Both the position numbers and the translations under genes were made by a program. The notes under the pieces are model-generated. The model was not told where the DNA came from. It searched no databases and saw only the letters and a list, made by a program, of their open reading frames with translations. Shown here in pieces: positions 1 through 7,703 of a stretch of DNA of 21,830 bases; within the stretch, counting starts at the first letter, position 1, and every line of letters begins with the position of its first letter. Source of the stretch: Caryophanales bacterium UBA1231 (GTDB taxonomy: Bacteria > Bacillota_I > Bacilli_A > ML615J-28 > CAG-313); NCBI GenBank assembly GCA_002309035.1, contig DBWT01000009.1:1-21830 (forward strand), written 5' to 3'.

Positions 1-17
1 AATTATCCGATTCTTTT

Positions 18-1841
18 TTATTCATAATATGATGGTGCTTTATTAAATCCCATGTTTATCGCATGAACTAAATCACCGGTTGTATCGCAACCATTTTCCC
101 AATACATTATGCCTGCAATATTATTGTTTAAAACATAATGACATTTTTCAATGATTGATCTTTCATCATCATATGATATGAAAGTTAAACCATCTTTACT
201 TAGTAGATATGGGACTTTAGCAACATCATCAAAGTAATAATCATACTCGCCACTTTCAAGAACTATTTTGATAGAATCATAAAAAATCGATGAACCTTTT
301 GTCCAAGAACCATTTGACTTTATTTGTTGAATGCCATAAAAAGCAAGACCAAATAAAAGCTTAGAACCTGATACACCTAAGTTTTGATAGATTTTTAATG
401 ATTCACTGATTGAGCATGAAGAAAGTGTTCTACCAACTTTATTCACTGAATCATTAAAAGATGTATGTGGATATAAAGCATTTTGATAATAACCATTATT
501 ACTAACCATTCCATAACACATAACATTGATATAATCTAAATATTTAGCTGAATTAGTTAAATCATAATATGGAGGTTGCCATTTACCACCACCGATTGCG
601 GCTGTAACGATGTGATTAGGGTTATTAGCTTTAACAGCTTGATATATTTCTTCCATCATCAAAGTGAAATATGTTTTATAAGTGTTACCTGGAGTTTCCC
701 AGTCAATGTCAATTCCATCATAACCATTTTCATTGATTAATTTAACTATATTTTCAGCAAATTGTTTTCTCAAAGTAGCATCTTGACAGATGATTTTAAA
801 GGTATTTGATGCATCGCTTCCACCTCCACCTAAAGATGGAACAATATAAACGCCTTTATCTTGAGCCCGAGATTGGACAAAATCTTTGATTTTGGCTTTT
901 GTTGTTTTATTCGAATTTAGAATGGAACTGCCTGATGCATCATTACCAATGAAATCACCATCGACATCAACCCTAATAAAACAACAATAAACAATATCCA
1001 TCGTATCAAAGAATTCATCAGTTAGTAAACCATAGTTTCGGTATAAATAACTAGAAGCAATTCCTTTAGTTAAATCTTTATAACCCAAACACTTAATTTG
1101 GTAATTCTTTGTAATCGATTTATCATCTTTTGTTAAAGTAGCTGTTAAAGTAACTATTTCTTCAATGTATGGTTTTTGATAGTTTCCATTCTCGTCTAAA
1201 GCAACACTGTTTGTTTCATAGCTAATTGAAACATCTTCAATCTTTGCTGGTAAAGTAATAGATGAGCTTACTTCTTCAGGAATTAAACTATCTAATTCAG
1301 CAAGGGCTAATTGAAGAACATTTTCACTACTTTCAAAATATAATGCATGAACAACTAAATCTGCTGTAATATTCGAAAAATCACTATAATCCCACGTACC
1401 ATCAAATCCTTCTTTTTTAGGAACGGAAGGAACATTTACTAAAGCACTGTTTTCTTTCACATCTTCTTGGAAGACTAGCGTATCATCAACATAAAAAGAA
1501 ACATTATACATTTTATATAAAGTAATATTTAGTTCACAAGTATAATCCATATAATTAATTATTAAAGAATGATTGCCCGTTGTTTTTAGTTTATCTAAAT
1601 CTTCTAAAGAAAGCATTGATTCATTAAGTCTTACCATTTGCTTTGTTCCATTAGTATGGAAGACAGAAAGAAAAAGTTCTGATAAATTAAACTTCTTAAT
1701 ATCATATTCTGAATTATTCATATTTTCAGCAATTTCAATTGATTTAATTTCTGTTTGGTTTTGAGACATGTCAAAATCACAACTGAAAAGCATCAAAAGT
1801 AAAAGAAAACTAGATATGATTAATAATGTTTTCTTCATCAT
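18..1841 (-). CDS. GH18-family glycoside hydrolase (chitinase-like) lipoprotein
   Basis: The predicted product (607 residues) is an exported lipoprotein. Residues 1-20 form a signal peptide ending in the lipobox LFSC, with Cys21 as the lipidation site. Residues about 113-168 resemble an InlB-type B repeat, and about 175-252 an atrophied bacterial Ig-like domain. The rest (about 258-600) is a GH18 barrel: the catalytic signature DGIDIDWE lies at residues 375-382 with Glu382 as the expected proton donor, and the C-terminal GIMYWEN motif contains the usual late-barrel Trp581. The family hydrolyses beta-1,4 GlcNAc polymers (chitin, peptidoglycan or N-glycan cores); the substrate cannot be read from sequence. 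It is the last gene of a five-gene operon. Its Shine-Dalgarno AAAGGAGG overlaps the stop of the acetyltransferase gene. Two ATGs stand in tandem; the second (1838) has the better 6-base spacing. No complete terminator is visible in the 17 bases left. Confidence 0.9.
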   Translation of the reverse strand: MMKKTLLIISSFLLLLMLFSCDFDMSQNQTEIKSIEIAENMNNSEYDIKKFNLSELFLSVFHTNGTKQMVRLNESMLSLEDLDKLKTTGNHSLIINYMDYTCELNITLYKMYNVSFYVDDTLVFQEDVKENSALVNVPSVPKKEGFDGTWDYSDFSNITADLVVHALYFESSENVLQLALAELDSLIPEEVSSSITLPAKIEDVSISYETNSVALDENGNYQKPYIEEIVTLTATLTKDDKSITKNYQIKCLGYKDLTKGIASSYLYRNYGLLTDEFFDTMDIVYCCFIRVDVDGDFIGNDASGSSILNSNKTTKAKIKDFVQSRAQDKGVYIVPSLGGGGSDASNTFKIICQDATLRKQFAENIVKLINENGYDGIDIDWETPGNTYKTYFTLMMEEIYQAVKANNPNHIVTAAIGGGKWQPPYYDLTNSAKYLDYINVMCYGMVSNNGYYQNALYPHTSFNDSVNKVGRTLSSCSISESLKIYQNLGVSGSKLLFGLAFYGIQQIKSNGSWTKGSSIFYDSIKIVLESGEYDYYFDDVAKVPYLLSKDGLTFISYDDERSIIEKCHYVLNNNIAGIMYWENGCDTTGDLVHAINMGFNKAPSYYE

Positions 1842-1850
1842 CGGCCTCCT

Positions 1851-2369
1851 TTAAATAATTTTTTCGTATACTACACGATCTTTATGTGGTGGTAAAATTA
1901 CTTTACCACAATAAATAAAACCTGCTTTTTCCATTAAGTGAATCATTAAATGATTATTAATGTGTGTATCAACTCTCAAAGAGTGGATATTTCTTGATTT
2001 TGCTACTAACTCAAAAACATCAAATAATGCCTTGCCATAGCCATGTCCACGGTATTCTTTTCCTACCGCAATCCTATGCATAACTAAATAATCATAATCG
2101 CTTAACCATTTACCTTCATATAGATGATGATATGGTTCCTCATAGCCTGTAATAGCCATAACTCCAGCAATTTTTTCTTGATCCAAAACAACATAGAGTT
2201 GTTTATTTAAAATATCATTTTTTAAATCTTCTTGTGTTGGATAACCATCTTGCCACTGACCATTACCTTCTTCTTTTAGTAATGCTCTACCATCTTCAAT
2301 TATTTCCATAACACGTGATAAATCATCAATCACGGCTATACGATATTTACTACTATTATTCTTCTTCAT
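1851..2369 (-). CDS. GNAT-family N-acetyltransferase
   Basis: A 172-residue single-domain GNAT protein, expected to transfer an acetyl group from acetyl-CoA to an amine in the cytoplasm. The acetyl-CoA-binding motif A is clear: RIAVGKEYRGHGYGKALFD at about residues 99-117, with the R-G-x-G-x-G pyrophosphate loop at 107-112. Motif B follows with N138-N139 and LMEKAGFIYCG (about 145-155), typical of the RimI-like C-terminal half. The substrate is unknown. The gene starts inside the end of the upstream membrane-protein gene (14-base overlap) and is followed 9 bases later by the GH18 gene, so translational coupling is likely. Its own ribosome binding site is weak (AGAAG-like), which fits coupling. 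Confidence 0.88.
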   Translation of the reverse strand: MKKNNSSKYRIAVIDDLSRVMEIIEDGRALLKEEGNGQWQDGYPTQEDLKNDILNKQLYVVLDQEKIAGVMAITGYEEPYHHLYEGKWLSDYDYLVMHRIAVGKEYRGHGYGKALFDVFELVAKSRNIHSLRVDTHINNHLMIHLMEKAGFIYCGKVILPPHKDRVVYEKII

Positions 2370-3291
2370 ATTCTTTTTCTTCTAATTTTAAATCTTGAAT
2401 CTTTTTGATAATATCATTTTCACGACAATATCTTTCAATTTCTTGACAAATTAGCATATTACCATCTTGATCTACTTTCATAATTTGTGAAGCATTTTCA
2501 ATAATGATATTGTTAAAATCACTGAATGATGCTTCATCATTAAAAATATCTTTAAGGTTTTTAATATAGTTTTCATCAAATTGTGGTTGCACCTTTAGAA
2601 TATTATCAACATAAGTTGGAATCCAACCAAGATTTAAGTTATTCATAAATCCTTTAACTCTTTGAATATATTGATAATGTGAAATAATAAAGAATTGAAC
2701 ACGTCCATTGATAAAATCATTGAAAAACTTTAAGAACAAATATACATCAAAAATCTCATCTGGTAATTCATATAATCTGACCATCTTTAAAAGATATAAA
2801 AATAAGAAATGACAATAGAAATTACTATGGAAATTATCGATCTTAGCTAAATCATTATCTTCAACATATTGACTGATATTTTTAGAATCAGGAAGTAATT
2901 CATTTAATTGATCCATAGCTATTCGGGCATCTTTTAGTTCAGCCATGATGATTTTAACACCATCAAAAGCTTGAACAACTAGTATATGTTCAGTATCTAT
3001 TGTTACTAAACTAATTGCTTCCACTGGTACTTCGATTCTTCTTGAAATACTTTTTCCAACTTTAGCCCATTTAAATATTATATTGTTGTCTTCCACATCA
3101 ATTCGATTGACTGGAATAAACATGTATTTTAAAACATAAAGAGCTAAAAAAGGAATAAAAAGAAAATAAATAACATAAAAGAGTTTAGTGATAAAACCTG
3201 AGAAAATAACACCAATAGTTAAAAACAAAAACAAAATAAGTGAGATAATAAGCTTTAAATACTTGTGTCTAGTTTTAGCCTCGATTTTCAT
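2356..3291 (-). CDS. Uncharacterised two-helix membrane protein
   Basis: The product (311 residues) has two adjacent hydrophobic segments near the N-terminus (about 11-32 and 36-57). A beta-rich stretch follows (about 60-135), resembling the bacterial PH-like domains often found behind paired membrane helices, then a largely helical, charged C-terminal half. I do not recognise a catalytic motif. The start is placed at the ATG at 3291 because GGAGGT lies 7 bases upstream; the frame stays open to a TTG at 3306, but that codon overlaps the Shine-Dalgarno and is not credible. The gene begins 17 bases inside the preceding unknown gene and runs 14 bases into the acetyltransferase gene, so it is embedded in a tightly packed operon. 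The PH-like call is inference from pattern only. Confidence 0.75.
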   Translation of the reverse strand: MKIEAKTRHKYLKLIISLILFLFLTIGVIFSGFITKLFYVIYFLFIPFLALYVLKYMFIPVNRIDVEDNNIIFKWAKVGKSISRRIEVPVEAISLVTIDTEHILVVQAFDGVKIIMAELKDARIAMDQLNELLPDSKNISQYVEDNDLAKIDNFHSNFYCHFLFLYLLKMVRLYELPDEIFDVYLFLKFFNDFINGRVQFFIISHYQYIQRVKGFMNNLNLGWIPTYVDNILKVQPQFDENYIKNLKDIFNDEASFSDFNNIIIENASQIMKVDQDGNMLICQEIERYCRENDIIKKIQDLKLEEKEYEEE

Positions 3292-3793
3292 CTTTTTTAC
3301 CTCCAATTCGTTTTGTTATTCCATCAAACGTCATTTGGTCAAATTCAAGCGAAAAATGAGCTTTATTTACTAATACATTGTAACTATAATCAGAAAAGGT
3401 AATTTTTTCATTTGCGAAATCTTCGAACATGAAATCCATAATATATGGAGTAACGTTGTTAAAACGAGGATTTTGAGTGCCTTGAATTAAAACATTGCGT
3501 CCTGGTGTTGCTTTATTTTCATAATTGTTTTTTGCGATTAATCTTGTTCCAATTTTTAAACTAAATAAATCAACTAAAAATGATGGGTAAGTATAAATCG
3601 TACAGTTATTAAAGATACGGTGTTCAACAGCAATCATTAAAGGATTTACATCAATAACTATTGCTGGTTCAACTAAAATATTGACTTGGTTTTCTAAACC
3701 TAAAACAAAATTAGTAGCTTGTTTTTTATTAAAACGATATAATGTGAATATTTCATCAAAGACTTTTTCATTATATTTTAATTGTTCTTCCAT
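3275..3793 (-). CDS. Hypothetical cytosolic protein
   Basis: A 172-residue protein with no signal peptide or membrane segment. I do not recognise a family. The first 40 residues look helical and charged, the middle (about 40-110) alternates hydrophobic beta-like stretches, and the end is basic and glycine-rich. The start is supported by AAGGTG five bases before the ATG; this Shine-Dalgarno is formed by the last codons of the upstream membrane-protein gene, whose stop is only 2 bases away. The 3' end overlaps the next gene by 17 bases. This interlocking with genes on both sides implies co-regulated, probably coupled translation and a shared role with the two flanking membrane proteins, but the role itself is unknown. 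Confidence 0.72.
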   Translation of the reverse strand: MEEQLKYNEKVFDEIFTLYRFNKKQATNFVLGLENQVNILVEPAIVIDVNPLMIAVEHRIFNNCTIYTYPSFLVDLFSLKIGTRLIAKNNYENKATPGRNVLIQGTQNPRFNNVTPYIMDFMFEDFANEKITFSDYSYNVLVNKAHFSLEFDQMTFDGITKRIGGKKDENRG

Positions 3794-3795
3794 AA

Positions 3796-4449
3796 TTACA
3801 CCTTCTTAAGGAACTTTTCGTATATGTAATAACTTGTGTGACAAAGAGCAACACAAAACAATCTTAAAATTAAACTACCTAAAAAGATTGATAAAGAGTG
3901 TCCACTAAAGCCATTAATTAAGCCCATTACACCATATAAAAACAAAGCATTAATTAAACCACCATTTAAGATTAAAATTAAGAACATAAAGTATTTATTT
4001 AAATTCTTCTTCGACATTGCTAAATAAAGTTTTTCAATCAACCAAATAGAAATAAATGTCCCTACTGCTGATGCGAAATACTTAATTAAATTAAATAAAT
4101 CGATTTTTTCAAATGTCCCTTTATATGATACAATAGCTACATATTCAATAACTGCACTTATCAAAATAGCCGCAATGCTTGTTAAAGTCATTACTTGACC
4201 TTCTCTGATTGAGTAATCAAACATCCGAATAATAATTGTAAATAAGAACATCGAATAAAGAATAGAATCAATACCAAAAGTCATTCCCCAAACAGTAATG
4301 GGATGAGAAACCGCTGTAAAAATATTAGCATTAACACAACATCCGATTGCAACAGCAATCAATACAGCAATGTCATTAAATTTTCGAGCAAAAGTGAATG
4401 CTGCAAAAAAGATAATTGTTGCTAATAACAAAATAATTAAATTAACCAT
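3796..4449 (-). CDS. Multi-pass integral membrane protein (possibly VUT-like)
   Basis: A 217-residue, strongly hydrophobic protein with about six or seven membrane segments (roughly 3-20, 24-48, 57-76, 86-108, 121-144, 153-180, 184-208), separated by short polar loops such as MFDYSIREGQ and AMSKKNLNKY. It has no signal peptide and no recognisable catalytic motif. The size, topology and the NANIF...TFGIDSIL region faintly recall the VUT/YhhQ queuosine-precursor transporters, but the match is too weak to name it. It is the first gene of the five-gene operon: a strong promoter lies about 30 bases upstream, and the stop is 2 bases before the next start. The ribosome binding site is modest (AGGT about 8 bases before ATG). 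Confidence 0.7.
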   Translation of the reverse strand: MVNLIILLLATIIFFAAFTFARKFNDIAVLIAVAIGCCVNANIFTAVSHPITVWGMTFGIDSILYSMFLFTIIIRMFDYSIREGQVMTLTSIAAILISAVIEYVAIVSYKGTFEKIDLFNLIKYFASAVGTFISIWLIEKLYLAMSKKNLNKYFMFLILILNGGLINALFLYGVMGLINGFSGHSLSIFLGSLILRLFCVALCHTSYYIYEKFLKKV

Positions 4450-4484
4450 AATAATACCTATAATTTACTTTTATAATTTAAGTA

Positions 4485-4513
4485 ATTATACCACATTAAC
4501 TAAACTTTATCAA
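4485..4513 (-). promoter_or_regulatory. Sigma-70/sigma-A promoter of the five-gene GH18 operon
   Basis: On the minus strand TTGATA (4508-4513) and TATAAT (4485-4490) are separated by exactly 17 bases, and the -10 box is preceded by TGG, an extended -10. Transcription should begin near 4478, giving a leader of about 28 bases before the membrane-protein start at 4449. Confidence 0.75.
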
Positions 4514-4570
4514 AAAATATACATAATGGCAAAACTAAGCTTTAAGCTTTTTAACTTTTAAGAGTTTAAA

Positions 4571-4615
4571 AAATAAAAAACTGTGTTATCCACAATTATT
4601 GTGAAACACAGTTTT
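4571..4615 (-). terminator. Intrinsic terminator after the FNT channel gene
   Basis: Perfect 11-base arms (4577-4587 and 4605-4615) enclose a second inner pairing of CCACAAT with ATTGTG, giving a long hairpin. On the minus strand it is followed by a U-rich tract interrupted by one A. It starts 7 bases after the FNT stop codon. The A-rich flank on the other side means it could work in both directions, but there is no plus-strand gene to terminate. Confidence 0.85.
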
Positions 4616-4621
4616 ATTTAT

Positions 4622-5305
4622 TTAATTTTTATATTCAGGATTCTTTTCTTTCTTTTTATAAGCAAAATTAATGAATGTTTGAAGGAGTATTGCTCCACAA
4701 GCATTACCAAAGATTGCGGTCAAAACAAAGATTATGCTTATAATACTAAAACGATTGCTTGCCATTAGATAATAAACATCGGTAATCCCATTATTAAAGC
4801 CAGAATAAACATAAATAAAGACAGGGAGCCAAATACCTAATACTTTTAAAAATGGATTTTTGAAATATTTATAGAAAAAGACACCTAGGAAAATAAACAT
4901 TCCACAGAACATACCTTTTAATAATAAGTTGAAATGATATTTAAGACTATATTCAGGGAATTTGTCGTTAGCCACACTAACCATTCTTTCCACAATATTT
5001 AAATCTTTACCTTTAAAAATCATGAAAATAAAACCAACAAGCATAACACCAAGGATGTTAAAGAAAAGCATCACAAAGAGTTTTAAAACTTTCATTTTAT
5101 TATCACTATTATAAAGATTAGCAACTTGACCATTAAATAAAAGTAAAGCAAGAACTAAAACCAATGTATTACCGAAAGGAAATATAAAAGCGGCTAGAAA
5201 TTGATTTAGACCAAAATCGAATTGTTTAACGAATAAAAATTCAATTCCTGTTAAACCAACTAATATTCCAGCAAGAATCGCTTTTAAAATTTCATTTATT
5301 TTCAT
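4622..5305 (-). CDS. Formate/nitrite transporter (FNT) family channel
   Basis: The frame is open to 5374, but the only codon there is TTG inside the preceding gene. The ATG at 5305, one base after that gene's stop, places the first helix (about 5-25) at the family's usual position and gives 227 residues, short for FNT proteins. Six hydrophobic segments are visible. The diagnostic FNT region is LGIWLPVFIYVYSGF at about residues 156-170. FNT proteins form pentamers that carry small monovalent anions such as formate, nitrite, hydrosulfide or lactate with a proton. Here the residue aligning with the central histidine of GFEHSIAN-type motifs is Asn172 (GFNNGITD). There is no good Shine-Dalgarno, so translation probably depends on coupling to the nitroreductase gene. 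The gene ends the operon. Confidence 0.78.
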   Translation of the reverse strand: MKINEILKAILAGILVGLTGIEFLFVKQFDFGLNQFLAAFIFPFGNTLVLVLALLLFNGQVANLYNSDNKMKVLKLFVMLFFNILGVMLVGFIFMIFKGKDLNIVERMVSVANDKFPEYSLKYHFNLLLKGMFCGMFIFLGVFFYKYFKNPFLKVLGIWLPVFIYVYSGFNNGITDVYYLMASNRFSIISIIFVLTAIFGNACGAILLQTFINFAYKKKEKNPEYKN

Positions 5306-5306
5306 A

Positions 5307-5822
5307 TTATTCAATGAAGAATGAACGGTTAGGTTTGATTCTCTTCTCCTTTGGTTCAAGTTTTGGATATCCAACTGCTAAGTGGCCAATACCTTCATAT
5401 TCATCAAGATTAATATTATCAAGCTTAATGAGTTTTTGTAATTCACCACATTCCATTTCTTCTCTTGCTCTATGAATCCAGCAAGTACCAAGTTTTTGGT
5501 TAACTGCTTCGATCATCATATTGTCAAGCATTGTTGAACCATCATATTTAGCATTAGGTCCTTTTTTAACTAAAACAATGATAATAATTGGTGCCCCATA
5601 AAATGGATCTGATGTTTCATCAAAACCACCGATTTTTGCGTTTAAAATACGAAGCTTTTCTCTTATTTCTTTGTTCTTAACGACAACGATAATACCAGTT
5701 TGTTCGCCATGTGCTGTTGCTGCATAAAGACCAGCATTAACAATTTCTTGAAGTTTTTCATCTTCGACTTCTTTATCGAAAAAACTTCTAATTGATCTTC
5801 TTTTTAATATTTGATTTAACAT
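5307..5822 (-). CDS. Nitroreductase-family FMN-dependent oxidoreductase
   Basis: A 171-residue cytosolic flavoprotein. Family marks in order: the FMN-phosphate-binding RRSIRSF near the N-terminus (residues 8-14), the second FMN loop GLYAATAHGEQTG (31-43), DPFYGAP (72-78), the helix LDNMMIEAVNQKLGTCWIHRA (about 99-119), and GHLAVGYPKLEP near the end (146-157). Such proteins reduce nitro, quinone or enone substrates with NAD(P)H through a homodimer; the true substrate here is not evident. The start is supported by GGAGG 4 bases upstream. It lies 38 bases after the ABC permease gene with no terminator between, and its stop is one base from the FNT start, so it belongs to the ABC-FNT operon. Confidence 0.88.
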   Translation of the reverse strand: MLNQILKRRSIRSFFDKEVEDEKLQEIVNAGLYAATAHGEQTGIIVVVKNKEIREKLRILNAKIGGFDETSDPFYGAPIIIIVLVKKGPNAKYDGSTMLDNMMIEAVNQKLGTCWIHRAREEMECGELQKLIKLDNINLDEYEGIGHLAVGYPKLEPKEKRIKPNRSFFIE

Positions 5823-5860
5823 ATTTCCTCCATTTTAAATTAAAGTATTATTTTTACTTT

Positions 5861-6655
5861 TTACTTTATTTCTTTATTTCTGAATATCGCGAACCCTAAT
5901 AAAGTATTGAATGTTCCTAAAACAACTAAACCAATTAAAGCTTCGATAAACATAATAGTATCAAAACTAGGCATTGATCTAAAAATTGTTAAAGAATAAG
6001 TTGGAATTAAATAAAGAATATATTTATATTTTTCTAATTCAACCAAACTCATGATTGACACAAAGACATTTAAAATAAAACTAACAGTTATTGTTAAAAT
6101 GATAATTGGTGGTAATGTTTTAAAATTCAATGCGAAAATGTTTGTGATTGTTGAAATAAACATAAACACTACTGTACCATTAATTACATAAAATAAAATA
6201 GTCATAAATTCTGTTTTATTAAATTCTGCACCATACTCAAAGAATATTCTTGAAAAACCAAGTGATGCAAAAAAGTAAACAAACATAACAATAATGTTAA
6301 AGAGCATTGAAGTAATTAAATGTGAAAAATATACTTGTGCTCTTGAATGTCCACAAATAATCTTATTGCGTAATAAACCACTCGATAAATCTCGCGATAC
6401 CATAACTGCCGAAAAAACAGGAAGCAGTAGACCAACATTATTAGTTAGTGAATAGCAAGATGTAATAATAGATCTTGTATTAAAACCTAATGCCATTGCT
6501 GCTAATTCTTGTGCATCAGAACTTGAGATTGTTTTATAAATAGCATAATATAATAAAACAGTAAATAGTGGTAATAAGATAGCAACACATAAAATAATAA
6601 TTAGTAATTTACTTTTTAAAATACGATATAAATCAGTTTTTAAAACATTTCTCAT
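5861..6655 (-). CDS. ABC-2 type transporter permease
   Basis: A 264-residue membrane protein with six hydrophobic segments. The N-terminal pattern is typical of ABC-2 / bacitracin- or lantibiotic-type exporter permeases: an amphipathic start (LKTDLYRILKSK) followed directly by helix 1, then a long loop, helix 2, and a cytoplasmic stretch SRDLSSGLLRNKIICGHSR of the kind that contacts the ATPase. The start codon overlaps the stop of the ATPase gene (ATGA), and GAGGTGA just upstream serves as the ribosome binding site. It almost certainly forms a two-subunit exporter with the upstream ATPase; the cargo is unknown. Confidence 0.88.
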   Translation of the reverse strand: MRNVLKTDLYRILKSKLLIIILCVAILLPLFTVLLYYAIYKTISSSDAQELAAMALGFNTRSIITSCYSLTNNVGLLLPVFSAVMVSRDLSSGLLRNKIICGHSRAQVYFSHLITSMLFNIIVMFVYFFASLGFSRIFFEYGAEFNKTEFMTILFYVINGTVVFMFISTITNIFALNFKTLPPIIILTITVSFILNVFVSIMSLVELEKYKYILYLIPTYSLTIFRSMPSFDTIMFIEALIGLVVLGTFNTLLGFAIFRNKEIK

Positions 6656-7575
6656 AATTCACCTCTCGTAATTAGATTAATGTAATAATTTTCAATCGTA
6701 TCTTCAAGCATATTTATTTTATTGATTTCAATCTTATTTTGGACTAACTTATTTAAGCAATCATTAATATCTAATTCATCATAAATGATTAAATCATTGT
6801 TCTTAACAGCATATTCATTTATATTTAGAAGCTTAATAGTTTGGCTCATATCTAATTCATTCTTTAAGCCAATAACTAACTTTTTTCTTGCTTTTTGATG
6901 CAATTCTTCGATTGTTAATTCTTCAAGCATTTTACCGTGTGAGATAAAACCAACACAAGTGACTGTTTTTTCAAGTTCTGAAAGTAAGTGACTTGAAATT
7001 AAGAATGTGACACCTTCATCATTGAGTCTTTTAATAGTTTCTCTTATTTCAATAAAACCTTGAGGATCTAAACCATTCATTGGTTCATCAAGTAAAACAA
7101 ATTTAGGATTATTGATCATTGCCATAGCAATTCCTAAACGTTGCCTCATACCTAAAGAGAAATTACCAACTTTCTTGCCTTTTATTTGGTTTTCTTCTAA
7201 ACCAACTTTTGCGAGCAAATCCCAAAGTTCAGCTTCACTTTTTTTAACATCTGTAATCATGCACTGCATTTTTAAATTATCGATAGCTGACATATTCTTT
7301 GTGAATGATACAGATTCAACGATTGCTGAAACATTTTGTTTGGCTTTGTTTATTTCTTTTGAATTGTTATCACAACCAAATAAAGTAAAACTACCACCAT
7401 TAGGAAGCGTAAGACCAGTAATCATTCTCATTATTGTAGTTTTACCAGCACCATTTTCACCAACAAAACCATAAATATCGCCTTGTTTGATGTGCATATT
7501 TACTTTATCAACCACAGTCCGACCTTGATATTTCTTTGTTAAATCAAATGTCTGTAAGATATAATTATCTTCCAT
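6652..7575 (-). CDS. ABC transporter ATP-binding protein
   Basis: A 307-residue ATPase of the BcrA/drug-resistance type. Visible motifs are Walker A GENGAGKT (39-46), the signature-like NFSLGMRQRLG (138-148), Walker B FVLLDEP (159-165) with the D-loop GLD (168-170), and the switch histidine in LISSHLLSE (His196). The Q-loop glutamine is replaced by Glu87 in a SAIVESVSF context, common in this subfamily. About 80 residues after the nucleotide-binding domain form a C-terminal extension typical of BcrA-like proteins. The start has AAAGGA 6 bases upstream. It is the first gene of the operon and overlaps the permease by 4 bases. No two-component system or repressor gene lies beside it; a 16-bp hairpin just upstream is the only visible regulatory element. 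Confidence 0.93.
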   Translation of the reverse strand: MEDNYILQTFDLTKKYQGRTVVDKVNMHIKQGDIYGFVGENGAGKTTIMRMITGLTLPNGGSFTLFGCDNNSKEINKAKQNVSAIVESVSFTKNMSAIDNLKMQCMITDVKKSEAELWDLLAKVGLEENQIKGKKVGNFSLGMRQRLGIAMAMINNPKFVLLDEPMNGLDPQGFIEIRETIKRLNDEGVTFLISSHLLSELEKTVTCVGFISHGKMLEELTIEELHQKARKKLVIGLKNELDMSQTIKLLNINEYAVKNNDLIIYDELDINDCLNKLVQNKIEINKINMLEDTIENYYINLITRGEL

Positions 7576-7591
7576 AATTAGTCCTTTCTTG

Positions 7592-7648
7592 ATAAATAGG
7601 ATATTAGCTAAACCTCTAAATAAAGAGAAAAACTAATATCCTATTTAT
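7592..7648. repeat. 16-bp perfect inverted repeat between the giant gene and the ABC operon
   Basis: The arms at 7592-7607 and 7633-7648 are perfectly complementary over 16 bases, with a 25-base loop that holds a small CTCT/AGAG pairing. Read on the minus strand there is no U tract, and the hairpin ends only a few bases before the Shine-Dalgarno of the ABC ATPase gene. It may be an unusual terminator for the giant-protein operon or a leader element of the ABC operon. A weak promoter-like pair (TTGATT at 7677-7682, TATAAA at 7656-7661, 15-base spacing) precedes it, so the hairpin could lie inside the ABC mRNA leader. Confidence 0.7.
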
Positions 7649-7703
7649 TCATGTGTTTATATTAATACAAGTTCAAAATCAAAATTAATAATATTGATTA
7701 TTT

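Noticed and set aside
7112..7474. Plus-strand 120-residue open frame inside the ABC ATPase gene
   Set aside because: The opposite strand carries a complete ATPase with all motifs; this is its shadow.
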